Source: CAZSVE01 sp964610175 (lineage in GTDB: Bacteria; Pseudomonadota; Gammaproteobacteria; HK1). From it: 53,698 bases of DNA. Each line of letters opens with the position of its first letter. The first letter of the stretch is position 1. Positions 1 through 8,631 of the stretch are shown here, one piece after another. The translations under genes and the position numbers were made by a program. The stretch is from positions 1 through 53,698 of the forward strand of contig CAZSVE010000010.1 in the NCBI GenBank assembly GCA_964610175.1. The letters run 5' to 3'. Under the pieces are notes generated by a model. It saw nothing but the letters and a program-made list of their open reading frames with translations, did no database searches and was not told where the DNA came from.

Positions 1-44
1 ATGCACAAGATCTCTCCCTCCGGTCGAGATGACATATCCTTCAA

Positions 45-130
45 GGTATCGGAAAGACAAAAATCCCGAGAGAACCAGCGTGCCCGCCAAGACCCACCCC
101 GCTTCAGTCTTGGCGCGAAGCGCTAACATG
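45..130 (+). repeat. Family B dispersed repeat, copy 1
   Basis: About 85 bp. Its core is a stem in which a CCAAGAC-type arm pairs with a GTCTTGG-type arm, followed by a GGCGCGAAGCGC half-palindrome. Related copies lie at 29591-29669 (minus), 37793-37874 (minus) and 42505-42587 (plus), with a fragment near 53490. This copy sits directly upstream of purL, so any purL promoter lies before or within it. Confidence 0.75.
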
Positions 131-179
131 TCCTCCATGCGATGGAATTTTGGTTCCGGCTTTGCCGGGTCAGGTAACC

Positions 180-3100
180 ATGTCACAAAAAATATTATCC
201 ACAAAAATATTATCCATTTCGGGCCCCCGTGCCCTGTCGTCTTTTCGCCTGCGCAAGCTGCTGGGCGAGATCCGGGAACAAACCTCGCGCGTTTCATCCC
301 TCGACGCCCGTTTCGTGCATTTCGTGGATCTCGGCCAATCGCTGACGGACGAAGAACGGGAACACCTGACCGTGATCCTGGATTACGGTGCCCGCGATGA
401 TGAGGTCGGCGCTTCACTGGGCGGCGCGTCACGGGCAGGGATCTCCGATGGCGACGTACCCATGGCGAAGGCCATTTCTCCCCCTGTGTCTGGTCGATTG
501 CCTGGCCAACCGCATGGCCAGTCGCATGGCCAATTGGTACTCGTCGCGCCGCGACCGGGAACCGTGTCTCCCTGGTCCAGCAAGGCCTCGGACATCGCCC
601 GTCGTTGTGGGCTTTCCGTTATCCGGCGCATCGAGCGGGGCATTGCGTTTCGCGTGGGCCTCGACGCCGACGCGCCCCTTGCCGGACAGGCGTTGGAGAG
701 TGTCGCGGCGCTGCTCCACGACCCCATGACGCAAACGGTCCTCTACGACCTTACCGGGATCGATGCATCGTTCACGCACCGAGCCCCGGCACCTATCGAG
801 TACATTCCGTTGTCGAGGCACGGGAGGGAAGACCCGAACGCCCGGATCGCCACGCTGGAGGCCGCCAATCAGGAACTTGGCCTTGCCCTGGGCAGGGAAG
901 AGATCGCCTATTTGGCCGAGGGCTTCGCGGAGTCGAAGCGCGACCCCAGTGACGTGGAATTGATGATGTTCGCCCAGGTGAATTCGGAGCATTGCCGCCA
1001 CAAGGTCTTCAATTCCGCCTGGATTCTGGATGGGGTGGCCGAGGAGCATTCCCTGTTCGACATGATCAAGTCCACCCACGCGCCGGACAAGGGCCACATC
1101 CTGTCCGCCTATGCGGACAATGCCGCCGTGATGCGGGGCATGTCCATGGAAGAGGGTGGGACACGCTTCTATCCCCACCCCAGGTCACGGCGCTACAGTC
1201 ACGTGCCGTGCGATGTGCACATCCTCATGAAGGTGGAGACCCACAACCACCCCACCGCCATCTCCCCCTATCCGGGGGCCGCTACCGGCTCCGGCGGAGA
1301 GATCCGTGATGAGGCGGCAACCGGGCGTGGTGCGCGCGCCAAGGCCGGGCTTACCGGGTTTTCGGTATCGAATCTGCGTATTCCGGGCTTCGTACAACCC
1401 TGGGAGCGGGATTTCGGCAGACCTCTCCGTATCGCGTCGAGCCTTGCCATCATGCTGGAAGGGCCTGTCGGGGCCGCCGGCTTCAACAATGAGTTCGGTC
1501 GTCCTGCCCTGCTCGGCTATTTCCGCACCTTCGAGACCTCGGTCACCGACAGCACGGGCGACACACGAATCCACGGCTACCACAAACCCATCATGGTGGC
1601 AGGTGGTCTCGGCAACATCGGCCCCGACCAGGTGAAAAAATGCCCTTTGCCTTTGGACGCCCCGATCCTGGTCCTGGGGGGACCGGCCATGCTCATCGGG
1701 CTCGGCGGTGGCGCGGCGTCGTCCCTGGCCTCGGGTACCACCAGGGAGGCCCTCGATTTCGCCTCCGTGCAGCGGGAAAACCCGGAGATGCAACGCCGTT
1801 GTCAGGAGGTCATCGACCGTTGTTGGCAAATGGGGAAAAACAACCCCATCCTGTCCATACACGACGTGGGGGCGGGGGGATTATCCAATGCCGTGCCGGA
1901 ACTCATCCATGGTGGCGGCAAGGGCGGGCGTTTCGAGCTTCGCGCCATACCCAATGACGACCCTGGCATGTCGCCGCTGGCCCTTTGGTGCAACGAGAGC
2001 CAGGAGCGTTATGTGCTCGCCGTGGAGCCCCATCGCCTGGATGAATTTCTCTCTCTTTGCCGCAAGGAGCGCTGCCCGTGCGCCGTGCTCGGCAAGACCA
2101 GCGATGAATTGCGTCTTGTGTTGAGCGATGCGTCGGCAGCTTTTCCGACTACTTCCCAGGCCGCTTCTCAGGCTGCTCCCCCATCTGGTTCTCTGGCCGA
2201 TTCTTCGGCTGATTTCTCTGCCGATTCTTCTGCTGATGCCCGGGGGGATGCCCTACACGCCGAGGATCGCCATCCCATCGACATTCCCCTGAGTTTTCTG
2301 TTCGGCGACCCGCCGCGCATGGTGCGAAATGCAACGCGGATACCGACGGAAAGGATAGGAATCGTAGGATGGGCAAAGGCGCGTAGCGCCGTGCCCATCA
2401 TGGATGAAAACCGATCCGTTACCGACCGGGCCATACCCATTACCGAGGGAGCAGTGTCCATCCTCGATGAACCCGATGGGCACGGCGCTTCCCACCTTTG
2501 CCCATCCTACCGTGAGATATCCCTGAATACGGCGGCTTATCGGATATTGCGACTCCCCGCGGTGGCGAGCAAGGGGTTCCTGATCACCATCGGCGATCGC
2601 AGCGTCACCGGACTGGTCTCCCGAGACCAGATGGTGGGCCCCTGGCAGGTCCCGGTGGCCGACTGCGCGGTCACCGCGAGCGGCTTCGAGGCACACCGAG
2701 GCGAGGCCATGGCCATGGGCGAACGGGCCCCCGTCGCCCTGGCGGATGCGCCCGCCTCGGGGCGTCTCGCCGTGACCGAGGCCATCACCAATATCGCGTG
2801 CGCCCCCATCGAGGACATCGAAAAGATCGCCCTGTCCGCCAACTGGATGGCCGCCTGCGGTCATCCCGGTGAGGATGCCAAACTCTTCGATACGGTGCGT
2901 GCGGTAACGGAACTCTGTCATTCCCTCGGGATTACCATCCCGGTGGGCAAGGACTCCCTGTCCATGAAGACTGTGTGGCGGCAGGACGGCCAATCTCGCT
3001 CGGTGACCGCGCCGCTCTCCCTCATCGTCTCCAGCTTCGCACCGGTCCTCGACGTGCGCCGCACCCTGACGCCGCAACTTTGCAGCGACGAAGAGACGGA

Positions 3101-4646
3101 CCTGATCCTCATCGACCTTGGACGAGGAAGGAATCGCCTGGGGGGATCGAGTCTTGCCCAGGTCTGCGGCGAGACCCGGGGAAAGCCGGCGGACCTCGAC
3201 CATCCCGAGGACTTGCAAGCGTTCTTCAAGGCCATACAGATGCTAAATCGCGCGGATCGCCTGTTGGCCTATCACGACCGTTCCGATGGTGGCCTGTTCG
3301 CCACCCTGTGCGAGATGGCATTCGCCGCGCACACTGGGATCACGATCCATCTCGACGGCCCGAGAAACGATACCCTGGGAAATGACCGCCTGGGAGATGA
3401 TCCTCCGAGCATCCTGTTCTCCGAAGAACCCGGGGTGATCGTGCAGGTGCGAAGAAGAGATGTCCCGGCAGTATACGAGACCATGAAATGGGCCGGGATG
3501 TCGAGCGAACACGTACACCGCATCGGCGGACCGAATCCCAGCGATACCGTGGAGTTTCGCATGGCGGGAGAAACAATCCTCAGCGAGCCCCGAATTTCCC
3601 TGCAACGGGCCTGGTCGGAGACCAGTTACCGTATGCAGGCCCTGCGCGACAATCCGCGCTGCGCCGAAGAAGAGTACCGAGGAATGCTGGACGCGGGTGA
3701 TCCGGGGATCACCCCCCACGTCGGTTTCGAGCTGTCGGCAGGCGTCCCGGATGGGAATACCCCGGATGAGGACATCCTGGCGCCATTCCTCGGGGGCGCG
3801 CGCCCCAGGATGGCCATTCTGCGCGAACAGGGCGTGAACGGCCATGTGGAGATGGCCGCCGCCTTCCACCGCGCCGGTTTCGATTGTTTCGACGTGCATA
3901 TGAGCGACATCATCGAAGGAGACGTTACCCTCGCCGATTACCATGGCCTGGCCGCCTGCGGTGGTTTCTCCTATGGAGACGTGCTGGGCGCCGGTGGTGG
4001 CTGGGCAAGTTCCATCTTGTACAACCCCCGCGCACGGGATGCCTTCGCGGCCTTCTTCTCTCGCCCCGATACCTTCTCCCTGGGTGTGTGCAACGGCTGC
4101 CAGATGCTCTCCCGGCTGACCAGCCTGATCCCGGGCGCGGAACACTGGCCGCGTTTCGTGCGCAATCTGTCCGAACAGTTCGAGGCCCGCCTCACGCTGT
4201 GCGAGGTCCTTCCCTCTCCCTCGCTGCTGCTCACTGGAATGGCGGGGGCAAGGCTCCCCATCGTGGTCGCTCACGGCGAAGGGCGGGCCGAATTCGCGGC
4301 ATCGAACAGTGAAGCGGGGAACCAGGGATCAGCGGGTGAAGGGAAAGGCAATTTGGACGATCCGAGATCGGCGATACCCGGTGATCCACGGGGAACGTGC
4401 CTCCGTTACGTGGACAACCGGGGAAACGCCACGGAACGCTATCCCGCCAATCCCAACGGATCACCGGGTGGCATCACCGGTTTTGCCAGTTCGGACGGGC
4501 GCGTTACCATCATGATGCCGCACCCGGAACGCATGTTCCGCACCTGCCAGTACTCCTGGCACCCCGATGATTGGGGAGAAGACGGCCCCTGGCTGCGCAT
4601 GTTTCGGAATGCCCGAAGGTGGGTGGGGGAAGCGACCGGAGGGTGA
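180..4646 (+). CDS. purL: Phosphoribosylformylglycinamidine synthase, large single-chain form
   Basis: Cytosolic enzyme of purine synthesis step 4: FGAR + glutamine + ATP gives FGAM. The order is the N-terminal domain, two AIR-synthase-like halves (motifs VETHNHPTAISP, MVGPWQVPVADCAVT, PVGKDSLSMKT) and a C-terminal class I glutaminase with the nucleophile Cys near residue 1304 (LGVCNGCQM) and PHPERMF near 1448. I start at ATG 180 because homology begins just after it; an in-frame ATG at 150 adds only unmatched residues. At 1488 aa it is about 190 residues longer than E. coli PurL (1295). The excess is low-complexity or foreign inserts: a GQPHGQSHGQ stretch near residues 115-125, a Ser/Ala/Asp-rich stretch near 655-690, a 49-codon inverted-repeat element at 729-777, and a linker near 1375-1405. 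All keep the frame, so the gene is probably functional. Confidence 0.97.
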   Translation: MSQKILSTKILSISGPRALSSFRLRKLLGEIREQTSRVSSLDARFVHFVDLGQSLTDEEREHLTVILDYGARDDEVGASLGGASRAGISDGDVPMAKAISPPVSGRLPGQPHGQSHGQLVLVAPRPGTVSPWSSKASDIARRCGLSVIRRIERGIAFRVGLDADAPLAGQALESVAALLHDPMTQTVLYDLTGIDASFTHRAPAPIEYIPLSRHGREDPNARIATLEAANQELGLALGREEIAYLAEGFAESKRDPSDVELMMFAQVNSEHCRHKVFNSAWILDGVAEEHSLFDMIKSTHAPDKGHILSAYADNAAVMRGMSMEEGGTRFYPHPRSRRYSHVPCDVHILMKVETHNHPTAISPYPGAATGSGGEIRDEAATGRGARAKAGLTGFSVSNLRIPGFVQPWERDFGRPLRIASSLAIMLEGPVGAAGFNNEFGRPALLGYFRTFETSVTDSTGDTRIHGYHKPIMVAGGLGNIGPDQVKKCPLPLDAPILVLGGPAMLIGLGGGAASSLASGTTREALDFASVQRENPEMQRRCQEVIDRCWQMGKNNPILSIHDVGAGGLSNAVPELIHGGGKGGRFELRAIPNDDPGMSPLALWCNESQERYVLAVEPHRLDEFLSLCRKERCPCAVLGKTSDELRLVLSDASAAFPTTSQAASQAAPPSGSLADSSADFSADSSADARGDALHAEDRHPIDIPLSFLFGDPPRMVRNATRIPTERIGIVGWAKARSAVPIMDENRSVTDRAIPITEGAVSILDEPDGHGASHLCPSYREISLNTAAYRILRLPAVASKGFLITIGDRSVTGLVSRDQMVGPWQVPVADCAVTASGFEAHRGEAMAMGERAPVALADAPASGRLAVTEAITNIACAPIEDIEKIALSANWMAACGHPGEDAKLFDTVRAVTELCHSLGITIPVGKDSLSMKTVWRQDGQSRSVTAPLSLIVSSFAPVLDVRRTLTPQLCSDEETDLILIDLGRGRNRLGGSSLAQVCGETRGKPADLDHPEDLQAFFKAIQMLNRADRLLAYHDRSDGGLFATLCEMAFAAHTGITIHLDGPRNDTLGNDRLGDDPPSILFSEEPGVIVQVRRRDVPAVYETMKWAGMSSEHVHRIGGPNPSDTVEFRMAGETILSEPRISLQRAWSETSYRMQALRDNPRCAEEEYRGMLDAGDPGITPHVGFELSAGVPDGNTPDEDILAPFLGGARPRMAILREQGVNGHVEMAAAFHRAGFDCFDVHMSDIIEGDVTLADYHGLAACGGFSYGDVLGAGGGWASSILYNPRARDAFAAFFSRPDTFSLGVCNGCQMLSRLTSLIPGAEHWPRFVRNLSEQFEARLTLCEVLPSPSLLLTGMAGARLPIVVAHGEGRAEFAASNSEAGNQGSAGEGKGNLDDPRSAIPGDPRGTCLRYVDNRGNATERYPANPNGSPGGITGFASSDGRVTIMMPHPERMFRTCQYSWHPDDWGEDGPWLRMFRNARRWVGEATGG
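2364..2510 (+). repeat. Family C palindromic (MITE-like) element, in frame inside purL
   Basis: Inverted terminal arms 2364-2399 and 2475-2510 match at 33 of 36 positions; the outer end reads GTAGGATGGGCAAAGG. The element is 147 bp, exactly 49 codons, begins at codon 729 of purL and has no stop in that frame. Related arms occur at 5977-6012 and 20100-20323. E. coli PurL as I recall it has only a short linker here. No clear target duplication is seen. Confidence 0.85.
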
Positions 4647-4861
4647 TAGATCGAGAAAAAGGGCAAGGTGTCGAAACTGATTTTGACCAATAGGTTCAAT
4701 CCTTCCCGTTTGGTTATTCGGACTCATGTATCATTGGTCCCCCTTTTTGCGGTCTATATTCGCCTTCGGCAGGAGTGCTCACTATCCTATTCGATCAGTC
4801 ATTGCAGTAAATATGCAGTATGTTCGTATCACCTTTGTACCAGTCTACGCGGAGCATAAAA

Positions 4862-5077
4862 ATGCCTATATTGACCCTTGACATACCAGATGACATCTAT
4901 GAGAGCGTGTCGGATTTCGCGCGCAATCGAAATATCCCGGAGGGTGAAGCAATGAAGCGCGCTTTCGCTCTTCTTCGCGTCGCCGATCAAGAAATAGCCG
5001 AAGGTGAATCTCTAGGCATCGTTCGAGAGGACGAAAGTAACGAGTTACATGCCATTACTCGAATCGAGGGTTTGTAA
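4862..5077 (+). CDS. Small ribbon-helix-helix-like protein
   Basis: 71 aa. It begins MPILTLDIPDDIYESV, the style of a short beta strand followed by helices in RHH/CopG-type DNA-binding antitoxin-like proteins, and ends in an acidic tail. The start at 4862 is chosen because GGAG lies 8 nt upstream (4851-4854); upstream codons in frame look non-coding. Its stop (TAA) abuts the ATG of the next gene, so the two are probably co-translated. A regulatory or antitoxin role is inferred from the fold style only. No cognate toxin is recognised beside it; the neighbour is a membrane protein. Confidence 0.6.
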   Translation: MPILTLDIPDDIYESVSDFARNRNIPEGEAMKRAFALLRVADQEIAEGESLGIVREDESNELHAITRIEGL

Positions 5078-5338
5078 ATGAATCAGAGGAGAAAAAATAT
5101 CGAACTAGGGGACTTTTCTTCGGCTAAGCAGATCAACACTATCAAGCCAAGTGATCGCCTTAAACTTGCTAAACAAGTATTACTCGGGCTTGGGGTAATT
5201 TGTACGGCCGTTTTTATTGGTTACGCCATAGACCCAGACAATAAAGCGCTAAAGGCTATCTTCGAGTTGATCAAGGTTGGAGTTTTTCCGTTAGTCACGC
5301 TGGTTGTGTCGTTTTATTTTCCTAAATCGCCAGAATGA
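5078..5338 (+). CDS. Small membrane protein with two predicted TM segments
   Basis: 86 aa. A basic N-terminus (about 30 residues) is followed by two hydrophobic segments near residues 33-50 and 65-82, joined by a short charged loop (DPDNKALKA). It starts immediately after the stop of the RHH-like gene, so the pair forms a tight transcription unit. I do not recognise the family. AT content is higher than in purL or cusB, suggesting acquisition with its partner. Function unknown. Confidence 0.55.
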   Translation: MNQRRKNIELGDFSSAKQINTIKPSDRLKLAKQVLLGLGVICTAVFIGYAIDPDNKALKAIFELIKVGVFPLVTLVVSFYFPKSPE

Positions 5339-5372
5339 ATTCCTAGTAGAATCGACCCATGTGGAGGGCCAG

Positions 5373-5612
5373 ATGATTGTGCAAGCAAAAAAGGTACTCG
5401 AAGGCGCCCTCGCGCTTCTTCCCAGCGAACGCGCGGTATTGGCCGGGGCGATCCTTGCGAGCTTCGATTCCCCGTCTTGCCAGGATGTGGATGCGTTTTG
5501 GGCCAGGGAAGCCGAGGAAAGAATCGATGCCTATGAGCGCGGTGAGATGCGCTCGATTCCTGCTCGAGAGGTTTTTGACCGTATTGGCAAAAAACGAAAC
5601 CATCGACGATAG
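5373..5612 (+). CDS. Addiction-module antitoxin (RelB/ParD-associated family)
   Basis: 79 aa with the pattern of the putative addiction-module component family: VLEGALALLPSERAVLAGAIL, then a conserved W with E/R residues, then an EVFDRI-type C-terminus. Such proteins bind and neutralise ParE/RelE-type toxins. The ATG at 5373 has GGAGGG 5 nt upstream (5363-5368). The toxin gene follows 5 bp downstream but carries an in-frame TAG, so this antitoxin may be an orphan or may still pair with a truncated toxin. Confidence 0.8.
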   Translation: MIVQAKKVLEGALALLPSERAVLAGAILASFDSPSCQDVDAFWAREAEERIDAYERGEMRSIPAREVFDRIGKKRNHRR

Positions 5613-5617
5613 AATCG

Positions 5618-5929
5618 ATGGATGTCGAATTCCTTTCCGCGGCAGAGATGGATCTCGCGGAAGTTGTCTCGTACTATAACGATCGAGATGATGGTTTGGG
5701 ATACGCATCCGTGGCGGAGAACGAGCAAATCCTGGATCGAGTTGTCCGTTTTCCGTAGGCCTGGCATCCTCTTTCTCCACGAACCAGGCGGTGTCGCACC
5801 AAACGTTTTCCCTACGCCATCGTTTACCAACCCCGTGGCGATATCGTTCTTATCGTCGCCACCCTGCACTTGCACCGGTATCCGGATTCATGGAAGTGTC
5901 GGGTCGACCATGGTACCGGCATGACGTGA
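5618..5929 (+). pseudogene. ParE/RelE-family toxin interrupted by an in-frame TAG
   Basis: The frame from ATG 5618 reads MDVEFLSAAEMDLAEVV..., the usual ParE start, up to RFP, then TAG at 5756-5758. The same frame continues without a shift into AWHPLSPRTRR, KRFPYAIVYQ and LHLHRYPDSWKCR, which is the C-terminal half of the same family including the HxHRxPxyW motif, ending at TGA 5927-5929. One substitution therefore splits an otherwise complete 103-codon toxin. The likely outcome is an inactive 46-residue peptide. Stop-codon readthrough is possible but unsupported. Confidence 0.8.
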
Positions 5930-5976
5930 AAAGCCAGCGAGGCTTGTGCTCGAATCGAATCGACAAGCCACGATTC

Positions 5977-6012
5977 GTTGCGTGGGATGGGCAAAGGCGC
6001 GAAGCGCCGACA
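5977..6012 (+). repeat. Family C arm (single)
   Basis: A single arm containing GGGATGGGCAAAGGCGCGAA and the following GCGCC. It matches the left end of the purL element but no second arm of the same quality follows. It lies between the broken parE and cusB. Confidence 0.65.
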
Positions 6013-6098
6013 TGCTGTCCACCGCCCCCGAAATGCCCATGGATTCCAGATAAATCCCATTTTCTCGCCCCCCGGTTCATTATCTACGGTGCCCCGCC

Positions 6099-7808
6099 AT
6101 GAAACACAATCCAATCCTTGCATTTACCCTGGTCGTCATCGCCATGTTGGCCATCGACTTCGCGTCGGTCTCGGATGCTTTGGCCTCGCAGAAATATACA
6201 TGCCCGATGCACCCGCACTATATTGCCGATGAAATGGGTAGCTGCCCTATCTGTGGTATGGATCTGGTGCCTCTTTCGGGTGATTCCGAGACGGAAGGGG
6301 ATGAGCCCGCCCAGGATGGCGAGGCGGATACCGATGCGCGCGCCGCCATCACCATATCACCGGAAACCATTCAAAACATCGGCGTGCGCACCGAAGATGC
6401 CACCGTGGTCCGTTTCGGCACCAACGTTCGCAGCTATGGCCTGGTGAAGGAGAATGTACGCAATACCCATGTAATCTCCGGACGTGTCGCCGGTTGGATC
6501 GAAAAACTCGATATCACCGCCGTGGGGGACGAAGTAAGGAGGGGTGATTTACTTTTTACGCTTTACAGCCCCGACCTGATCTCCGCACAGCAGGACTATC
6601 TTGCCGCCATCGCCAGTGGTAGAAAACAGCGCGTTCATTCCAGCACGAAACGGCTGCAATCATTGGGGGTGGGACAAAAGGCGCTGAAGCGGATCGAGGC
6701 CGAGCGCCGCAAGTTGGAGCATTTACCGTTTTATGCCGAGACCGATGGTGTCGTTAGCCACCTCATGGTAAGTCAGGGCAGTTATCTCGAGCCCGGTATG
6801 CGGATTGCCACCATTCAGGATTATTCCAGCGTGTGGATCGAGGTCAGCGTGGCGGAAAAAGACCTGCAATTCCTGGAGAAGAACGGCAAGGCCACGGTGA
6901 CATTCCCCAATCTGGGTAGCATGGCGCGTACCGCGCGTATCGATTATATCTACCCCACCATCAATCCGGACAGCCGTACCGGACAGGTGCGCCTGGTGCT
7001 GGATAATCCCAATGGCGCTCTGAAACCCGGTGCCTACGCCGATGTGGTATTCGAGACCAAACTCGACAAGCGCCTCGGCATTCCTTCCGAGGCCATTTTG
7101 AAGAGCTCCGAGGGCGATTTCGTGGTGGTGGCCCTCGGCGAAGGGAGATTTCAGCCCCGGAAGGTGGCAACCGGCATCCACAACAAGGGTCGCACCGAGA
7201 TCGTGCGTGGTTTGCAAGATGGTGAGACCATCGTAGTCAGCAGCCAGTTCCTCATCGATTCCGAAAGTTCCCTGCGGGAATCCTTCCGAAAATTGCAAAA
7301 GGCGCAAACTCCACTGGCATCATTGAAGATCAGTCGAGACCAGCAGGCGATGCTCGACCATCTGGTGGATGCCGCGCTTTACCTGCATGAGGCCGCCACG
7401 GGCGAATATGAACCGGAGACCGAGATGCTCATGCCCGCCTTGCAGTCCAGTCAGCATCTGCTGACAAAATTCCGTGGCACCAAATTGCAATTCATCCTGC
7501 AGGATGCCGAAAAGGCATCGATGCTTGCAAAAGAGGCATTCACCGTTGGCGAACGGCGACAGGCGCTCGCCCGGCTCGTGCTGGCATTGAAACCGTGGAT
7601 TACCCAGGGCAGGCCGGAATACTACAAGGATAATGGCGTAAAGCTCTATCTCGACCACGGCAGCGGTCATTACTGGCTGCAGTTGGAGGGTGAGATCGCT
7701 CACCCTTACGGCGGGGGCCACGTGGTGGAGGTGGAATTGTACGGTGATGTGGATGCCGGGGCACCAACGGTTGGCGTATCGGTGGAAGGCACCCATGCAG
7801 GAAATTGA
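6099..7808 (+). CDS. cusB: Cu(I)/Ag(I) efflux RND periplasmic adaptor (CusB-like) with N-terminal metal-binding domain
   Basis: 569 aa membrane-fusion protein linking a CusA-type pump to an outer-membrane channel. Residues 1-30 form an N-terminal signal/anchor (LAFTLVVIAMLAIDF). A heavy-metal-binding motif follows (YTCPMHPHY ... CPICGMDLVPL, about residues 28-54), then barrel-sandwich and beta-barrel halves (VISGRVAGWIEKL near 125, DGVVSHLMVSQGSYLEPG near 215), a long hairpin, and a C-terminal extension of about 150 residues (HYWLQLEGEIAHPYGGGHV) beyond the typical CusB length of about 400. Normally cusA follows directly; here it starts 3.9 kb downstream behind accessory genes. Confidence 0.93.
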   Translation: MKHNPILAFTLVVIAMLAIDFASVSDALASQKYTCPMHPHYIADEMGSCPICGMDLVPLSGDSETEGDEPAQDGEADTDARAAITISPETIQNIGVRTEDATVVRFGTNVRSYGLVKENVRNTHVISGRVAGWIEKLDITAVGDEVRRGDLLFTLYSPDLISAQQDYLAAIASGRKQRVHSSTKRLQSLGVGQKALKRIEAERRKLEHLPFYAETDGVVSHLMVSQGSYLEPGMRIATIQDYSSVWIEVSVAEKDLQFLEKNGKATVTFPNLGSMARTARIDYIYPTINPDSRTGQVRLVLDNPNGALKPGAYADVVFETKLDKRLGIPSEAILKSSEGDFVVVALGEGRFQPRKVATGIHNKGRTEIVRGLQDGETIVVSSQFLIDSESSLRESFRKLQKAQTPLASLKISRDQQAMLDHLVDAALYLHEAATGEYEPETEMLMPALQSSQHLLTKFRGTKLQFILQDAEKASMLAKEAFTVGERRQALARLVLALKPWITQGRPEYYKDNGVKLYLDHGSGHYWLQLEGEIAHPYGGGHVVEVELYGDVDAGAPTVGVSVEGTHAGN

Positions 7809-7933
7809 TCGAATCCATGCAAGGCATTGATGGAAAAGAACAAACAGTCCTGGAATGGCGATACTCGCCCACCAGCTCGGCTACACCCTCAACTCGGCAT
7901 CGAGATCCATAACCTCGGAGTGGAAAAACAATC

Positions 7934-8032
7934 GTGAGAGACTACCACATCAATATTTTCTACAGCGAACAGGACGAGGGATATATCGCCGATATCCCGG
8001 ATCTCGAGGTGTGTTGGCCATTCATTTCCTGA
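7934..8032 (+). pseudogene. HicB-type antitoxin, N-terminal fragment
   Basis: GTG 7934 opens RDYHINIFYSEQDEGYIADI followed by PDLE, the characteristic first strand-turn-strand of HicB proteins. After residue 25 homology stops and the frame ends at TGA 8030-8032. The last bases overlap the stop of the converging broken yafQ, so the two remnants were joined end to end. No hicA is seen next to it. Confidence 0.75.
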
Positions 8033-8296
8033 ACAGGTCCGAGTGCGTACCCGTTCGTTCGAAGAACATCCGATCGGTATCGACACGGTAGATCAGCAAC
8101 CAATCCGATTCCATATGACATTCCCGTCGGCCAACGAAATTACCGACGAGGCGATGGTTTCGGTGGATGGGGGATCGAGCGATTCGCCGGCAAGAAGACT
8201 GCGGGCAATAATCTTGAACTTTTCCAGGTTCTTGCCGCGCCTTTGGCAACGTTCCAGGTCCTTCGCGAACTGTTTCGTATAGATGGGCCGAACCAT
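8022..8296 (-). pseudogene. yafQ: YafQ-family mRNA interferase toxin with a one-base frameshift
   Basis: From ATG 8296 the frame reads MVRPIYTKQFAKDLERCQRR ... LLAGESLDPP. The family then continues in another frame: HRNHRLVGNF, RRECHMESDWLLIYRV and FERTGTHSDLF, ending at 8022. The shift lies at a run of five G on the plus strand (8169-8173); one more base there would restore a 91-residue YafQ. The total of 275 bp (one short of a multiple of 3) agrees. The catalytic C-terminal residues are therefore out of frame. It sits just downstream of a matching DinJ gene that is also shifted. Confidence 0.88.
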
Positions 8297-8305
8297 CCAA
8301 GCCCA

Positions 8306-8574
8306 TCAAATCCCCAACTTGCGGAACATGTCATGTCGTCCGCGTCCTCGCAGACGACCACATCACGCCCGGCCTCGGAAGATTCGAATGTTCGTTTGGT
8401 CGCCTGCGTCGGAACGGCGATATCGAACGGGAGTTCGTCCCGAAGCTCGACCTGCCGGTAGAATAGGGTAATGGCCTGGGTCGCATTCAGCCCCAGACGG
8501 TGAAAAATGCGTTCGGCGCGTTCCTTTAGATCGGGCGTCAGCCTCGCCCGCACCATTGTAGTATTGCTCATCAT
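8306..8574 (-). pseudogene. dinJ: DinJ/RelB-family antitoxin with a 5-bp tandem duplication
   Basis: ATG 8574 with AGAGG 5 nt upstream opens MMSNTTMVRARLTPDLKERA ... LNATQAITLFYRQV ... FESSEAGRD, a full RelB/DinJ RHH antitoxin. Near its C-terminus the pentamer CATGT is present twice in tandem on the plus strand (8327-8336), shifting the frame. Without one copy the protein would end DDMFRKLGI with the stop at 8306, just before yafQ. As it stands the frame runs on to 8140 through yafQ. DNA binding (N-terminus) may survive; toxin neutralisation is doubtful. Confidence 0.85.
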
Positions 8575-8631
8575 GTTACCTCTATTTCTCGGATACACTG
8601 TGGCACGTTTTGATATATGCAATTATTCCTT

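Noticed and set aside
2253..3218. 321-codon minus-strand frame opposite purL
   Set aside because: Shadow of purL; composition is Gly/His/Arg-skewed and no motifs are seen.
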